A stretch of 64,000 nt of DNA from Burkholderia sp. (lineage in GTDB: Bacteria; Pseudomonadota; Gammaproteobacteria; Burkholderiales; Burkholderiaceae): NCBI GenBank assembly GCA_031253835.1, contig JAIRVP010000013.1, positions 1-64,000 on the forward strand, read 5' to 3'. Each line of letters opens with the position of its first letter. Positions within the stretch are counted from its first letter, which is position 1. Under the pieces are notes generated by a model. That model searched no databases and had not been told where the DNA came from. It saw only the letters and a program-made list of their open reading frames with translations. Positions 53,177 to 61,720 of the stretch are shown here, in pieces. The translations under genes were made by a program, and so were the position numbers.

Positions 53177-53329
53177 ATGCTCGAAGCCGTGCACGACGCC
53201 GCGCGCCGGCATCGCACCGAACGCGTGTACTGGCAAACCCACGAGACGAATCACACGGCGCAGCGGCGCTACGACACGGTCGCGGAGCGCACCGGCCGAG
53301 TGGTGTACAGGAAGGCGTTGCCGCACTGA
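53177..53329 (+). pseudogene. C-terminal relic of a GNAT acetyltransferase gene
   Basis: A 50-codon frame encodes MLEAVHDAARRHRTERVYW, QTHETNHTAQRRYD and TGRVVYRKALPH. These match the last third of GNAT enzymes, whose acceptor end reads ...VYWxTHETNxxAxxLYD. The N-terminal acetyl-CoA-binding part (Q/R-x-x-G-x-G/A) is absent upstream. It is a truncated remnant between the reductase and methyltransferase genes. Confidence 0.65.
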
Positions 53330-53347
53330 GTGCGCCTGCTCAGGTGC

Positions 53348-54073
53348 TCAGCCCAGCGGCCGCGCCTTGATCCACAGAAACAGCGGCACGCGCGCCCACT
53401 GCTTCAACTGGTCCGTATCGGCATGGTCGGGCGGCGGCTCGCGCAGCGATGCGATCGCGAACCCGGCCGCTTCCAGCGCTTCCATGTACGCCTGCAGCGG
53501 CAGCGACCAGCCCGCGAAGTGCATCGACAGCCCGTCGCGCGTTTCGACGCCGTCGAAATGCTCGCGCCCGAAATAGCTGCCCTTCAGCACGAACGGCGCA
53601 TCGGGCTGCGGCCCCGCGAAACCGCCGCGATCGCGAAACGGATGCACGAGCGAGATGAACAGCAGCCCGTCCGGCTTCAGCACGCGACGCGCCTCGTTCA
53701 ACGCACGCTGCATGTCGTCGAGATCCATCAGCACGTTGTACGCCATCACGAGATCGAAGCTGGCCGCGTCGAACGGCAGCGCCGCCGCGTCGGCCAGTTG
53801 ATAGTGATGCGCGGAATCGGCGTGACGCGCGGCATCGAGCATCGCGGGCACCGCATCGCTCGCGGTCACGTCATAGCCGAGTGCCTTCAGCTCGCGGCTC
53901 ACGCGGCCTTCGCCGCAGCCGATCTCCAGCGCGCGGCCGGTGCCGCGACCGACGTACGCCGCGAGCCCCGCGCGATATTTCCAGAACGCGTCGTGGCCCG
54001 GCTTGCCGGCCCAGTCGATCCATTGGCCGGCCACCTGCGTCCAGTGTTCGGTGATGGCTTTCGTGTCGGTCAT
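53348..54073 (-). CDS. SAM-dependent class I methyltransferase
   Basis: This 241-aa protein has the SAM-binding motif ALEIGCGEGRVSREL near residue 50, then DAVPAMLDAAR and AAALPFDAASFDLVMAYNVLMDLDD. VLKPDGLLFISLVHPF follows. The ATG at 54073 has GGGAG upstream. The layout fits small-molecule methyltransferases of the UbiE/BioC type, but the substrate is unknown. It stands alone on the minus strand. Confidence 0.9.
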   Translation of the reverse strand: MTDTKAITEHWTQVAGQWIDWAGKPGHDAFWKYRAGLAAYVGRGTGRALEIGCGEGRVSRELKALGYDVTASDAVPAMLDAARHADSAHHYQLADAAALPFDAASFDLVMAYNVLMDLDDMQRALNEARRVLKPDGLLFISLVHPFRDRGGFAGPQPDAPFVLKGSYFGREHFDGVETRDGLSMHFAGWSLPLQAYMEALEAAGFAIASLREPPPDHADTDQLKQWARVPLFLWIKARPLG

Positions 54074-54194
54074 GTGGGCTCCCGATCGGTGTGCATCGTT
54101 GGCTCTGGATGCGCATGGTAAGCCGAAGCGAATCGACACGCGATTGCGTGCAAGCGGAATCCGGTTTCCCTCGTGAGCCGGTTGATTGATTCGC

Positions 54195-54614
54195 TCAATC
54201 CCATGGATTCAGGATGGCGACACCGGTTTCAACAAAATCGGCAACGTTGCGCGTCACGACCGTCATGCCATGCACGATCGCCGTCGCAGCAATGAGCGCG
54301 TCCCGCTCGGACCGCCGGTCCGGCACATGGAGCCGTGCGCATCGTTGGGCGACAGCAGTATCGACCGGTAACACGCGACCCGCAAACTCCGGCAGGACGT
54401 GCCCGTCAAGCCATGCCCGGAGTAGCGTGCCCTGTCCCGCGTCTCTGCGCTCGATCTGCAAGACACCTGTCTCCAGCTCCATGATCGTGATGGCCGAGAC
54501 AAACAGCACCGACGCATCGACGGTCGAACACCAGGCAGCCACGTTCCTGTCCGCCTTGCCCGCCCGCACTTTCCGGAGTTCCGAAACCACATGGGTATCG
54601 AGAACGAACATCAT
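54195..54614 (-). CDS. PIN-domain toxin (VapC-like)
   Basis: This 139-aa protein has a PIN domain with its acidic residues: Asp in VLDTHVVSELRK, Glu in ITIMELETGVL, Asp in RRSERDALIAATA and Asp in TRNVADF. PIN toxins are ribonucleases. Its ATG overlaps the stop of the antitoxin gene by one base (TGATG), so translation is coupled. A second ATG one codon on is equally possible. Confidence 0.92.
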   Translation of the reverse strand: MMFVLDTHVVSELRKVRAGKADRNVAAWCSTVDASVLFVSAITIMELETGVLQIERRDAGQGTLLRAWLDGHVLPEFAGRVLPVDTAVAQRCARLHVPDRRSERDALIAATAIVHGMTVVTRNVADFVETGVAILNPWD

Positions 54615-54865
54615 CAGAAATCAACCTCCTTGATCTTGACGTTTGCGCGCGGCGGGTCGAACGCGATGCCCTCGACACCTGGCATGGCGAGCGAGTCGGC
54701 AATGTTGCGCCGCTGCCGGGTGAGACGCTGGTATTCCTCGAAACTCAGCAGCACATGGGCAGGCCTGCCGCGGTCGGTGATGAACACGGGGCCGTCCTTT
54801 GTCGCCTTCTTTGCCTTGGTTACGTCCTGGTTGAGTTCACGACTCGAGAGCGTGGTGATGGTCAC
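54614..54865 (-). CDS. Phd/YefM-type antitoxin
   Basis: This 83-aa protein has the Phd/YefM DNA-binding fold (LSSRELNQDVTKAKKA, GPVFITDRGRPAHVLLSFEEYQ). A C-terminal toxin-binding tail follows. The start is GTG with AGGAG 7 bases before it. It is the first gene of the pair with the PIN toxin. An inverted repeat TGTAG-N8-CTACA (54889-54906) lies just upstream and may be the operator for autorepression. Confidence 0.92.
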   Translation of the reverse strand: MTITTLSSRELNQDVTKAKKATKDGPVFITDRGRPAHVLLSFEEYQRLTRQRRNIADSLAMPGVEGIAFDPPRANVKIKEVDF

Positions 54866-54888
54866 GATGAGCTCCTGGAATCCATATG

Positions 54889-54906
54889 TGTAGGTATGTT
54901 GCTACA
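54889..54906. promoter_or_regulatory. Operator-like inverted repeat of the Phd/PIN pair
   Basis: TGTAG-N8-CTACA lies 24 bases before the antitoxin GTG in AT-rich DNA. Phd-type antitoxins bind short palindromes here. Confidence 0.4.
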
Positions 54907-55048
54907 TTACGTGGATCCATGTAATTCCTCGTCCTGCGCGGCGGGGTCCTCGCGATACCTGTAGCAACGTCCTACAGTTACGAGAAACGACCCGCGCCAC
55001 AGCGCATCGCCCCGCTCGACGATACGCACCCGATTCCGAGGAAAGTCC

Positions 55049-56050
55049 ATGCCGAGTATCCTGGCCGCTCCCGCCAATCTCCCCCCGAGCCCCGTCCCAG
55101 CGGAAACGCGCATGGTGCACGATGTGGCGACGCTGCAGCCGTCCGACTACCGTTCGGCAGATGGTGCGTCGTGGGTCATCTCGACCATCACGCCGGCCAG
55201 GGACAGCGGCGAGAACGTCACCGGCACGACGTATTTCGACACCGCGAAAGGCCGGACCGTCGCCGTACCCGACGCGCGCCGCCGCTATGCGAATCGCGGC
55301 ACGTGGCAGGTCGTCGCGAGTTCGGGCCCGTTGGTGCCCGCGACGGGCCGCTACGACTGGCTGACGCTCGCGTGGTTGCCGATCAACCGGCGGCCGTTGC
55401 CGCAAACGCCCGAGCACCTGTATTCGCCGTTCATTCGCGGCGGCACGATCGTCTATCGGTGGAATCCGGCGGCGGAAGGCGGCGAGCAGTTCGGCAACGT
55501 GCGGATGATCTTTCCGGAATGGACGCAGCAGGTGGCCGACGCGTTGCGGTCTGCACCGGCTGCGGCGCCCGACGGCGCGTCGACGGCCCCGCCTGCACTC
55601 GATCGCGTGAAAGCGGACACGAATCCGATGACCGCCGTGCTCGACTTCGGCGATGCGCTGCGCGAGGAACCGGTCGAGCGGATCGTCGCGCGGCTGCCCG
55701 GGTTGCTGCAGGTGAAGGACCTGCATGAACTGTCGGCCATCGTGTTCCTGTGCCTGTCCGGGTCGCGCGACGCAGACCGGCCGCGCTTCGCCGAGACGAT
55801 CAACGGCGCGATCGCGTCGACCGACGACAGCGCGCGCCTGCTCGCCATCGCGTACGGCGCGTTCGCGGCCGGGCGGTCGCGGCCTTATCCGTTCAACGAT
55901 GCGGGGCAGACGGCACGCATCAACGACGTGTTCGGCGCGTTGAAGCAGCGCACGGCAGCACTCGGCGTGCCGGTTGCGCAAGGATCGCCGTGGTACGAGT
56001 TCTTTACCGCGTATCGGCTGGGTGGAGCGGGGGCAGGAAACAAACCGTGA
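55049..56050 (+). CDS. Protein of unknown function, 333 aa
   Basis: No signal peptide, membrane segment or catalytic motif was recognised. The N-terminal 150 residues look beta-rich (ASWVISTITPARDSGENVTG, RGTWQVVASSGPLVPATG). From about residue 155 the protein is helical with Ala/Arg/Leu repeats (LREEPVERIVARLPGLLQV, SARLLAIAYGAFAAG). GAGGAAAG lies 3-10 bases before the ATG, giving good support for the start. It is flanked by the antitoxin gene (divergent) and an MFS gene (convergent, 19 bases from its stop), so it is a single-gene unit. Confidence 0.7.
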   Translation: MPSILAAPANLPPSPVPAETRMVHDVATLQPSDYRSADGASWVISTITPARDSGENVTGTTYFDTAKGRTVAVPDARRRYANRGTWQVVASSGPLVPATGRYDWLTLAWLPINRRPLPQTPEHLYSPFIRGGTIVYRWNPAAEGGEQFGNVRMIFPEWTQQVADALRSAPAAAPDGASTAPPALDRVKADTNPMTAVLDFGDALREEPVERIVARLPGLLQVKDLHELSAIVFLCLSGSRDADRPRFAETINGAIASTDDSARLLAIAYGAFAAGRSRPYPFNDAGQTARINDVFGALKQRTAALGVPVAQGSPWYEFFTAYRLGGAGAGNKP

Positions 56051-56069
56051 TCGCGCCACGGGCAGACGA

Positions 56070-57368
56070 TCACTGCCGTGCGTCTGCCCTCAGCATCGCT
56101 TTCAACAGCAGGCACGCACCGCCGCCCACCGCGCTGACGCACGCGACATAGCCGAAATAGAGCTGATAGCCGTGCATGCCCGGATACGCGGTCGTCAACC
56201 AGCCGTTCAGCAACGGCAGGAACACATCGGGCGAATAGCCGAGCAGCGAGATGATCCCGATCGCGAGCCCCGTGATGCGCGCGGGCACGTCGCAGCGCTC
56301 GAGCACGCTCCAGTACAGGCCGCGCACCGCATAGGTCAGCAGGCCGATCACGATCACGACGCCGACCAGCAGCGCAACCTGGTTCAGCGAAGGAAACGCG
56401 ATCAACGCGACGAACGCGAGCGCCGCGCAGAACAGCGCACCGCCGAGGACGTTCAACGTGCCGATCCGATCGCCGACGAAGCCGCCGCCGATCCCGCCGA
56501 TCGGCCGCATCCACAGCTTCAGCGACGCGATGAAGCCCGCCGCGACGATCGACATGCCGACACCTTCCTGCTGCAGATACGGCGAAATGCTGTAGGTCGC
56601 CCACGACAGGTGGTAGCCGCAGAACACGATCAGCGCGAACACCCACAGGCGGCGGTTGCGCGCGAGCGTCAGCAGATCGCGGCCGAGATGGCCTGGCTCC
56701 GTTTTCACGGCATCGTTCGATGCCGACGCGCTCGCATCCTTGACGAACAGCAGCAGCACGCCCAGCGCGATGCAGACCGCCGAATAGCCGACGACCACTT
56801 GCCGGAACGCGCCGCCGTGCGACACGCCGCGCGTGTCGACGAGCCACGCGAACAGCGCGAGCGATGCCGTCGCGAGCAATGCCTCGATCAAGCCACGGCC
56901 GCCATCGAGGAAACCGAAGAAGCGGCCCTGCTCGCTCGGCAGCGCGATCGTCTTCACGCGCTTGATGACCGACGCCCAGAACGTCAGGCCCGTCGTCACG
57001 CCCCAGCCGCAGAAGATCACCATCAACGTCGCATACGACGGCGCGCTCGCGTACCAGAAGCCGAGTGCGCCGGTGCCGGCGAGCGAGAAGCCGATCAGCC
57101 AGCGCGGCGGCAGCCGATCGGCCAGCCAGCCGCTCGGCAGATAGCAGACGAGGAACGTCGTGCCGAGCGCCGAATACAGGTAGCCGAGCTGCGACCGCGT
57201 GATCTGGAACAGGTCCAGCATCGTGTCCTGGTAGAACTGCCGCAGGTACAGCATCGGGTAGATCGCGCCGGCCGCGCACACGAGCAGCGCGAGCTGGACG
57301 AAGCGGCCGGCGGACGCGGTGGTGTTACCGCGGGGCGCGGCTTCGATGGCCACGTCGGGGTGGGTCAT
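56070..57368 (-). CDS. Major facilitator superfamily transporter (YihN-like)
   Basis: This 432-aa protein has 12 predicted helices. The segment after helix 1 reads MLYLRQFYQDTMLDLFQITRSQLGYLYS (core YLRQFYQDTMLDLFQIT) and continues YLPSGWLADRLPPRWLI, a pattern I associate with YihN-type MFS proteins. GGAGGAG precedes the ATG at 57368. It may take up an organic acid or sugar derivative; the substrate is not known. An intrinsic terminator and a palindrome lie 177-311 bases upstream on the same strand, possibly as a leader element. Confidence 0.9.
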   Translation of the reverse strand: MTHPDVAIEAAPRGNTTASAGRFVQLALLVCAAGAIYPMLYLRQFYQDTMLDLFQITRSQLGYLYSALGTTFLVCYLPSGWLADRLPPRWLIGFSLAGTGALGFWYASAPSYATLMVIFCGWGVTTGLTFWASVIKRVKTIALPSEQGRFFGFLDGGRGLIEALLATASLALFAWLVDTRGVSHGGAFRQVVVGYSAVCIALGVLLLFVKDASASASNDAVKTEPGHLGRDLLTLARNRRLWVFALIVFCGYHLSWATYSISPYLQQEGVGMSIVAAGFIASLKLWMRPIGGIGGGFVGDRIGTLNVLGGALFCAALAFVALIAFPSLNQVALLVGVVIVIGLLTYAVRGLYWSVLERCDVPARITGLAIGIISLLGYSPDVFLPLLNGWLTTAYPGMHGYQLYFGYVACVSAVGGGACLLLKAMLRADARQ

Positions 57369-57544
57369 GTGTCTCCTCCATCGGATCGGTTGCGCCGGTC
57401 GCGAGCCGGGCGTCAGGCAATGCGCGAGTGAATGCCCTGTGCTCGCATCTGGCAGCGTTCCTATTCCGTTAAACCAGCCGATATGCATCGGATGCGGCCG
57501 CGCCCACCGACCGCCACAAGACACTCACGCCCGCACGCATGACG

Positions 57545-57578
57545 CTAAAAAAGCGGCCGCTCGCGGAAGGAGCGGCCG
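57545..57578 (-). terminator. Intrinsic terminator of element A
   Basis: A perfect 9-bp stem (CGGCCGCTC / GAGCGGCCG, 7-base loop) is followed on the minus strand by C and a run of six T. No minus-strand gene lies within the preceding 1.1 kb, so it must end a non-coding transcript or sit within a leader. Confidence 0.85.
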
Positions 57579-57663
57579 TCAAGGAAATATCCCGGTTCGG
57601 GATACCGGAGGACACCACATCTCACCGGTATGCGTATTCTTGATGAGCGGCATTCCACTGACC

Positions 57664-57679
57664 ATCAGACTGGTCTGAT
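57664..57679. promoter_or_regulatory. 16-bp palindrome ATCAGAC-TG-GTCTGAT
   Basis: This is a perfect 7-bp inverted repeat with a 2-base centre. Close copies occur at 60393-60408 and 62857-62872, all in intergenic DNA. It may be a regulator-binding site, or the 5' hairpin of the adjacent RNA. Confidence 0.55.
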
Positions 57680-57878
57680 TCGCTACGCTTCCGCGAGAAA
57701 ATCACGCAGTCCTGATCCACGCGCGTTCATCGAATCCGCAATACGCCGTTACGTTCTCGACGGGAACCCCCATACGTGGCAACCGGTCGAAACGCCGACA
57801 TAACCGTCGACGGTTTCATCGCCGCGGCGGACAATCACTTCTCCTCCCCTGCCCGTTCACGTCCAACCATTCCCTTTC

Positions 57879-58688
57879 ATGTTGAGCATCGGTCCCTTCT
57901 CGATCCGCGTCGTCGCGGTAGCCGCCGCCGCGCTGCTGGCGTGGCTCGTCGCGCGTGTCATCCAGCGCCGCCCGCCTGACGGCCATCACAAGACGGCATC
58001 GAGCCTGATCCTCGACGTGCTGCTGCTCGGATTGATCGCCGCGCGCGTCGGCTATATCGCGCAGTGGTGGAGCGACTATGCGGCATCGCCGCGCTCGATC
58101 GTCGCGCTCGGCGACGGCGGCTTCGACTGGCGCATCGGTCTTGCGGCCGCCCTGGTGTTCGCGGGCTGGCGCCTGCGCCGCTTGCCCGCGCTGCGGCGAC
58201 CGGTGCTGGCCGGCATCGTCGCGGGCCTCGGCGCGTGGGGTATCGCGCAAGGCACGCTCGCGACGTTGCAGCAGAGCGCACCGCCGCTGGCCGCGATGGA
58301 ACTCCAGGCGCTCGATGCCACGCCCGTGCTGCCGGCGAGCTTCGTCGGCAAGCCGGTCGTCGTGAACCTGTGGGCGACGTGGTGCCCGCCGTGCCAGCGC
58401 GAGATGCCGATTCTCGAACAGGCACAGCGCGACCATCCGGGCATCACCGTGCTGATGCTCAACCAGGGCGAAAATGCGCAGGTCGTGCGCGCGTTCCTCG
58501 AACAAAAGGGCCTGCGCTTCGATCACGTGCTGCTCGATCCGTCGCTGCACGCGATGCATGCGTACGGTTCGCGCGGGCTGCCGACCACGCTGTTCTTCAA
58601 TGCAAAAGGCGAACTCGTCGAGTCGCACATGGGCGAGCTGACCGCCGCACGGCTGAAGGATGCCGTCGCGCAACGCTTCGGGCTGTAA
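57879..58688 (+). CDS. Membrane protein with Lgt-like N-terminus and TlpA-like thioredoxin domain
   Basis: This 269-aa protein has about three hydrophobic segments in residues 1-125. The opening (LSIGPFSIRVVAVAAAALLAWLVA) resembles the first helix of prolipoprotein diacylglyceryl transferase. A TlpA/ResA-type thioredoxin domain follows (about 135-269) with active site WCPPC in NLWATWCPPCQREMP and cis-Pro in SRGLPTTLFFN. The thioredoxin part should face the periplasm and reduce or isomerise disulfides. The N-terminal part probably only anchors it, since it is too short to be a full transferase. It is a single-gene unit. Confidence 0.88.
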   Translation: MLSIGPFSIRVVAVAAAALLAWLVARVIQRRPPDGHHKTASSLILDVLLLGLIAARVGYIAQWWSDYAASPRSIVALGDGGFDWRIGLAAALVFAGWRLRRLPALRRPVLAGIVAGLGAWGIAQGTLATLQQSAPPLAAMELQALDATPVLPASFVGKPVVVNLWATWCPPCQREMPILEQAQRDHPGITVLMLNQGENAQVVRAFLEQKGLRFDHVLLDPSLHAMHAYGSRGLPTTLFFNAKGELVESHMGELTAARLKDAVAQRFGL

Positions 58689-58727
58689 CGCCCGTCGGCG
58701 GACGGGAAGCGGCGCGATGCCGCTTCG

Positions 58728-59645
58728 TCACATCCGCGCTTCGACCGCGGCCAGCCGGGCCGGCAGGTGTTCCCGCAGCGCATCGACCGCTGCGCGGACT
58801 TTCAGCGGAAGATGCAGCGTGTATGGCCACACGGCCTGGATCGGATAGATCACGCCCGGCCGATCGGCCAGCAACTCGCGCAGCGCGCCGCTGCGCAACG
58901 CATCGCGCACCAGCCAGTACGGCAACCACGCCACGCCGAGATCGGCCAGCGCGGCATCCATCAGCGCGCGCAAGTCGTCCGACAGCAGCCGGACAGCGGG
59001 CTGCAGTTCCACGCGCTGGCCGTCGACGATCACGGGCCACCGATGCACATGACCAAAGCGCGTGTAGGCCAGCGCCTTGTGCTGCTCCAGTTCCGCATGG
59101 GTCCGCGGCTCGCCGAAGCGATCCAGATAGGCCGGCGACGCGCAGAACGCCATCCGGTGCTCGCCGAGCGGACGCGCGACCAGCCCGCTGCTGTTCGGCA
59201 ACGTGCCGATGCGAATCGCGAGATCGAAACGCTCCTCGACCAGGTCGACGGAGCGGTCGCTGAACGACAGGTCCAGTTCGAGATCGGCGTGCGCCTTCGC
59301 CAGTTCGATCAGGATCGGCGCGACGCACAGATGACCGAACAGCGTCGGCATCGACACGCGCAGCCGCCCCTTCATCTGCCATTTGCCGGTTTCGAGCAGC
59401 GCCTCGCCCGCCTGGATCTCGTCCATCGCACGCAGGCAATGCGCGTAGAACAGCGACCCTTCGTCGGTCAGGCGCTGGCTGCGCGTCGTCCGCTGGAACA
59501 GCACGACACCCAGCCGCTCCTCGAGGCGCGCGATGCTCTTGCCGACGGCCGAGCGCGTGATGTGCAGCTTCTCGGCCGCCTGCGCGAAACTGCTCGCGTC
59601 GACGGCGGCGACGAACACGTCGATGCCTTTCAGGTTGTTTCGCAT
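58728..59645 (-). CDS. LysR-family regulator divergent from azoreductase
   Basis: This 305-aa protein has a LysR helix-turn-helix (VFVAAVDASSFAQAAEKLHITRSAVGKSIARLE, core AAEKLHITRSAVGKS). The effector domain follows (RLRVSMPTLFGHLCVAPILI onward). The ATG at 59645 gives the usual start; a ribosome-binding site is not clear. It is divergent from the azoreductase gene with a LysR-box candidate between them. It probably activates that gene in response to quinones or electrophiles. Confidence 0.92.
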   Translation of the reverse strand: MRNNLKGIDVFVAAVDASSFAQAAEKLHITRSAVGKSIARLEERLGVVLFQRTTRSQRLTDEGSLFYAHCLRAMDEIQAGEALLETGKWQMKGRLRVSMPTLFGHLCVAPILIELAKAHADLELDLSFSDRSVDLVEERFDLAIRIGTLPNSSGLVARPLGEHRMAFCASPAYLDRFGEPRTHAELEQHKALAYTRFGHVHRWPVIVDGQRVELQPAVRLLSDDLRALMDAALADLGVAWLPYWLVRDALRSGALRELLADRPGVIYPIQAVWPYTLHLPLKVRAAVDALREHLPARLAAVEARM

Positions 59646-59682
59646 GCGACTGGGGACAAATACGCTACACAATGCGTCGATC

Positions 59683-59701
59683 TTATCGCTTTTGGCGATA
59701 A
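59683..59701. promoter_or_regulatory. LysR-box candidate upstream of azoreductase
   Basis: TTATCGC-TTTTG-GCGATAA is a perfect 7-bp inverted repeat in the 112-base intergenic region. It lies between the divergent LysR and azoreductase starts. Confidence 0.6.
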
Positions 59702-59757
59702 AAAGTGAATGATAGGATCGATTCCAGTCCTCGACATTCGCAATGGAGCACGCCACC

Positions 59758-60357
59758 ATGGCCCGGATCCTCGCCCTCAAATCCAGCATTAACGGCAGCC
59801 AGTCGCAAACCGGTACGCTGATCGACACGTTCCTCGCGCAGCGCCGGGCCAACGGCCACACGGACGACGTCATCGTGCGCGACCTGGTCGGCGACGACCT
59901 GCCGGTACTCGACAGCGAACTGTTTCACGCACTGCGCGGCGCGGAGAACCCGGGCGAACGTGCGCAACAGGCGATCGCGCTGTCCGACAACCTGATCGCC
60001 GAACTCAAGGGTAGCGACCTGCTGCTGATCGGCGCGCCGATGTACAACCACAACGTGCCGACCCAGTTGAAGAACTGGTTCGACCTCGTCGCCCGTGCGC
60101 GCGTGACGTTCCGCTACACGGAGACCTATCCGATGGGTCTCGTCGAAGGCGTCAGCGCGATCGTGTTCAGCTCGCGCGGCGGCGTGCACGTCGGCCAGGA
60201 GACGGATGCCGTCACGCCATACCTGCGCGCGGTGCTCGGCCTGATGGGTATCGCCGACGTGGAATTCGTCTATGCCGAAGGGCTCGACATGAAGCCGCAC
60301 GGGTTCGATGCCGGACTGGAAAACGCGCGCAAGCAGATGGAAGCGCTGCACGCATAA
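59758..60357 (+). CDS. FMN-dependent NADH azoreductase (AzoR family)
   Basis: This 199-aa flavodoxin-fold protein has the AzoR marks: LALKSSINGSQSQTGTLIDTF (phosphate loop of FMN), LLIGAPMYNHNVPTQLKNWFD and VFSSRGG. The ATG at 59758 is supported by GGAG 8 bases upstream; an ATG at 59743 lies before the site. AzoR reduces azo dyes and quinones by two-electron steps using NADH. Its partner regulator is the divergent LysR gene. Confidence 0.92.
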   Translation: MARILALKSSINGSQSQTGTLIDTFLAQRRANGHTDDVIVRDLVGDDLPVLDSELFHALRGAENPGERAQQAIALSDNLIAELKGSDLLLIGAPMYNHNVPTQLKNWFDLVARARVTFRYTETYPMGLVEGVSAIVFSSRGGVHVGQETDAVTPYLRAVLGLMGIADVEFVYAEGLDMKPHGFDAGLENARKQMEALHA

Positions 60358-60392
60358 GCCCGAACCGGCGTTGCGTGACGCACAGCGCTGGA

Positions 60393-60408
60393 ATCAGACA
60401 CGTCTGAT
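60393..60408. promoter_or_regulatory. 16-bp palindrome ATCAGAC-AC-GTCTGAT before the channel gene
   Basis: A second perfect copy of the palindrome lies 35 bases before the channel ATG at 60444 and 35 bases after the azoreductase stop. No terminator or CU-rich block accompanies it here, which favours a DNA-binding role for the palindrome itself. Confidence 0.55.
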
Positions 60409-60443
60409 AGGCCCAGCGAAATGCCGTCCGTACACTGCGGCGC

Positions 60444-61280
60444 ATGATTTCGCCGATCCAGTCCTCCTTCGATACGGTGCGCGATGCGGTCACGCAGTGC
60501 GCGCGCCGCCCTTCGTTCCTTCGCAAGCTCGACGTCGCGGTGCTCGCGCTGATCGTCGCGAGCGTGCTCGTCGTGATGGCCGACAGCGTGAAGGAACTGC
60601 ACGCGCAATACGGCCACATGCTCTATGCAGCCGAGTGGGCGTTCACGCTGCTGTTTTCCACCGAATACCTGCTGCGCCTCTTCACCGCGAAGAAGCCGGC
60701 TGCGTACGCGCGCAGCTTCTTCGGGATCGTCGATCTCGTGTCGGTGCTGCCAACCTATCTCGCGTTCTTCTTCCCCGGCCTGCATGCGCTGATCGACGTG
60801 CGGCTGCTGCGCCTGCTGCGCGTGTTCCGCATCCTCGGGCTGTCGATCTATCTCGAGGAAGGCCAGATGCTGATCCGCGCGCTCACGCGCGCGCGGCGCA
60901 AGATCTTCGTGTTCATCGGCGGGATGTTCGTGCTCGTCGTGATTCTCGGCACCGTGATCTTTCTCGTCGAAGGGCCCGAGCACGGGATCACGAGCATTCC
61001 GGTGGGCGTCTACTGGGCGGCCGTAACGATGAGCACGACCGGCTACGGCGATCTCACGCCCGTCACGCCGCTCGGCCGGCTGATCACGTCGTGCGCGATC
61101 CTGCTCGGCTACGGGATCATCGCGTTTCCGACGGGGATCATGGGCGCGGAACTGGTGGCGTCGGCGCTGGAGCGCAAGCGGCCGAACACCGATGCGGATA
61201 TGCGCTGCTGCCCGAACTGCGGCGCGGCGGTTCCGCCGCCTGAGCCAGTTGACGCTGCCGCGCCGCGACGACCAGACTAG
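60444..61280 (+). CDS. Voltage-gated potassium channel-like protein
   Basis: This 278-aa membrane protein has six segments. A partial voltage-sensor S4 carries regular Arg residues (VRLLRLLRVFRILGLS), and the pore loop holds the potassium selectivity filter TTGYGD in MSTTGYGDLTP. The C-terminus has a short zinc-ribbon-like Cys pattern (MRCCPNCGAAVP). It belongs to the Kch/KvAP-type ion-transport family. It is a single gene with the 16-bp palindrome just before it. Confidence 0.93.
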   Translation: MISPIQSSFDTVRDAVTQCARRPSFLRKLDVAVLALIVASVLVVMADSVKELHAQYGHMLYAAEWAFTLLFSTEYLLRLFTAKKPAAYARSFFGIVDLVSVLPTYLAFFFPGLHALIDVRLLRLLRVFRILGLSIYLEEGQMLIRALTRARRKIFVFIGGMFVLVVILGTVIFLVEGPEHGITSIPVGVYWAAVTMSTTGYGDLTPVTPLGRLITSCAILLGYGIIAFPTGIMGAELVASALERKRPNTDADMRCCPNCGAAVPPPEPVDAAAPRRPD

Positions 61281-61339
61281 GCCTTGTTCTACTCAGATTC
61301 CTTTCCTGCGGGCCGACACTGGTGCATGCGGTCTTTAGC

Positions 61340-61720
61340 TCACTTTGCAGTCGAACGGAATTCGACCGAGAAGCGATCCGCCAACGCTGCAAGACGACGA
61401 TCCAAGGTCCAGAAGCGTGCCCCCGGCGTGATCAACGTGGACGCCAACAAAGTCAGATCGACGAGACCACACCCCATCCCGTAGAGCTTCTCGCGCTCCA
61501 CGAATGCCATCACCTCGGGCATGCTTGCCTGTTTGCATTCCTGAAGCAGCCCGAGGTCGTTCAGCGTTCGCAGCCGTGGCGCCGGCGGCGTCCCACATGC
61601 GAGTTCACCCAGCACCATCGGATGCGTCAGTACGGCATCGAGCGCAAGCAGTTCGAACAGTGTCTGATTTCTATTTCGAAAGTGATCAACCCAGACTGAC
61701 GTGTCAATCAACACATTCAT
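61340..61720 (-). CDS. PIN-domain toxin (VapC-like) of the second pair
   Basis: This 126-aa PIN protein has the acidic residues Asp in [11 protein letters not shown], Glu in [11 protein letters not shown] and Asp in [13 protein letters not shown]. The fourth lies in [12 protein letters not shown]. Start and antitoxin stop overlap by four bases (ATGA), typical of coupled vapBC. It is likely a ribonuclease. Confidence 0.92.
   Translation of the reverse strand: MNVLIDTSVWVDHFRNRNQTLFELLALDAVLTHPMVLGELACGTPPAPRLRTLNDLGLLQECKQASMPEVMAFVEREKLYGMGCGLVDLTLLASTLITPGARFWTLDRRLAALADRFSVEFRSTAK

Larger units (their letters stand above)
57545..57679 (-). ncRNA. Candidate small RNA or leader element A
   Basis: On the minus strand the element starts with the 16-bp palindrome ATCAGAC-CA-GTCTGAT (57664-57679). 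It then has an internal hairpin (TATCCCG / CGGGATA, 57589-57605), the block GATATTTCCTTG, and the terminator at 57545-57578. A second locus (62739-62872) keeps the palindrome, the GATAT-Y-TCC block and the terminator, with exactly 72 bases between palindrome and block in both. The CU-rich block could pair with Shine-Dalgarno sequences. It lies in a 510-base region otherwise without genes. It is either a free sRNA or the attenuated leader of the MFS gene. Confidence 0.5.
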
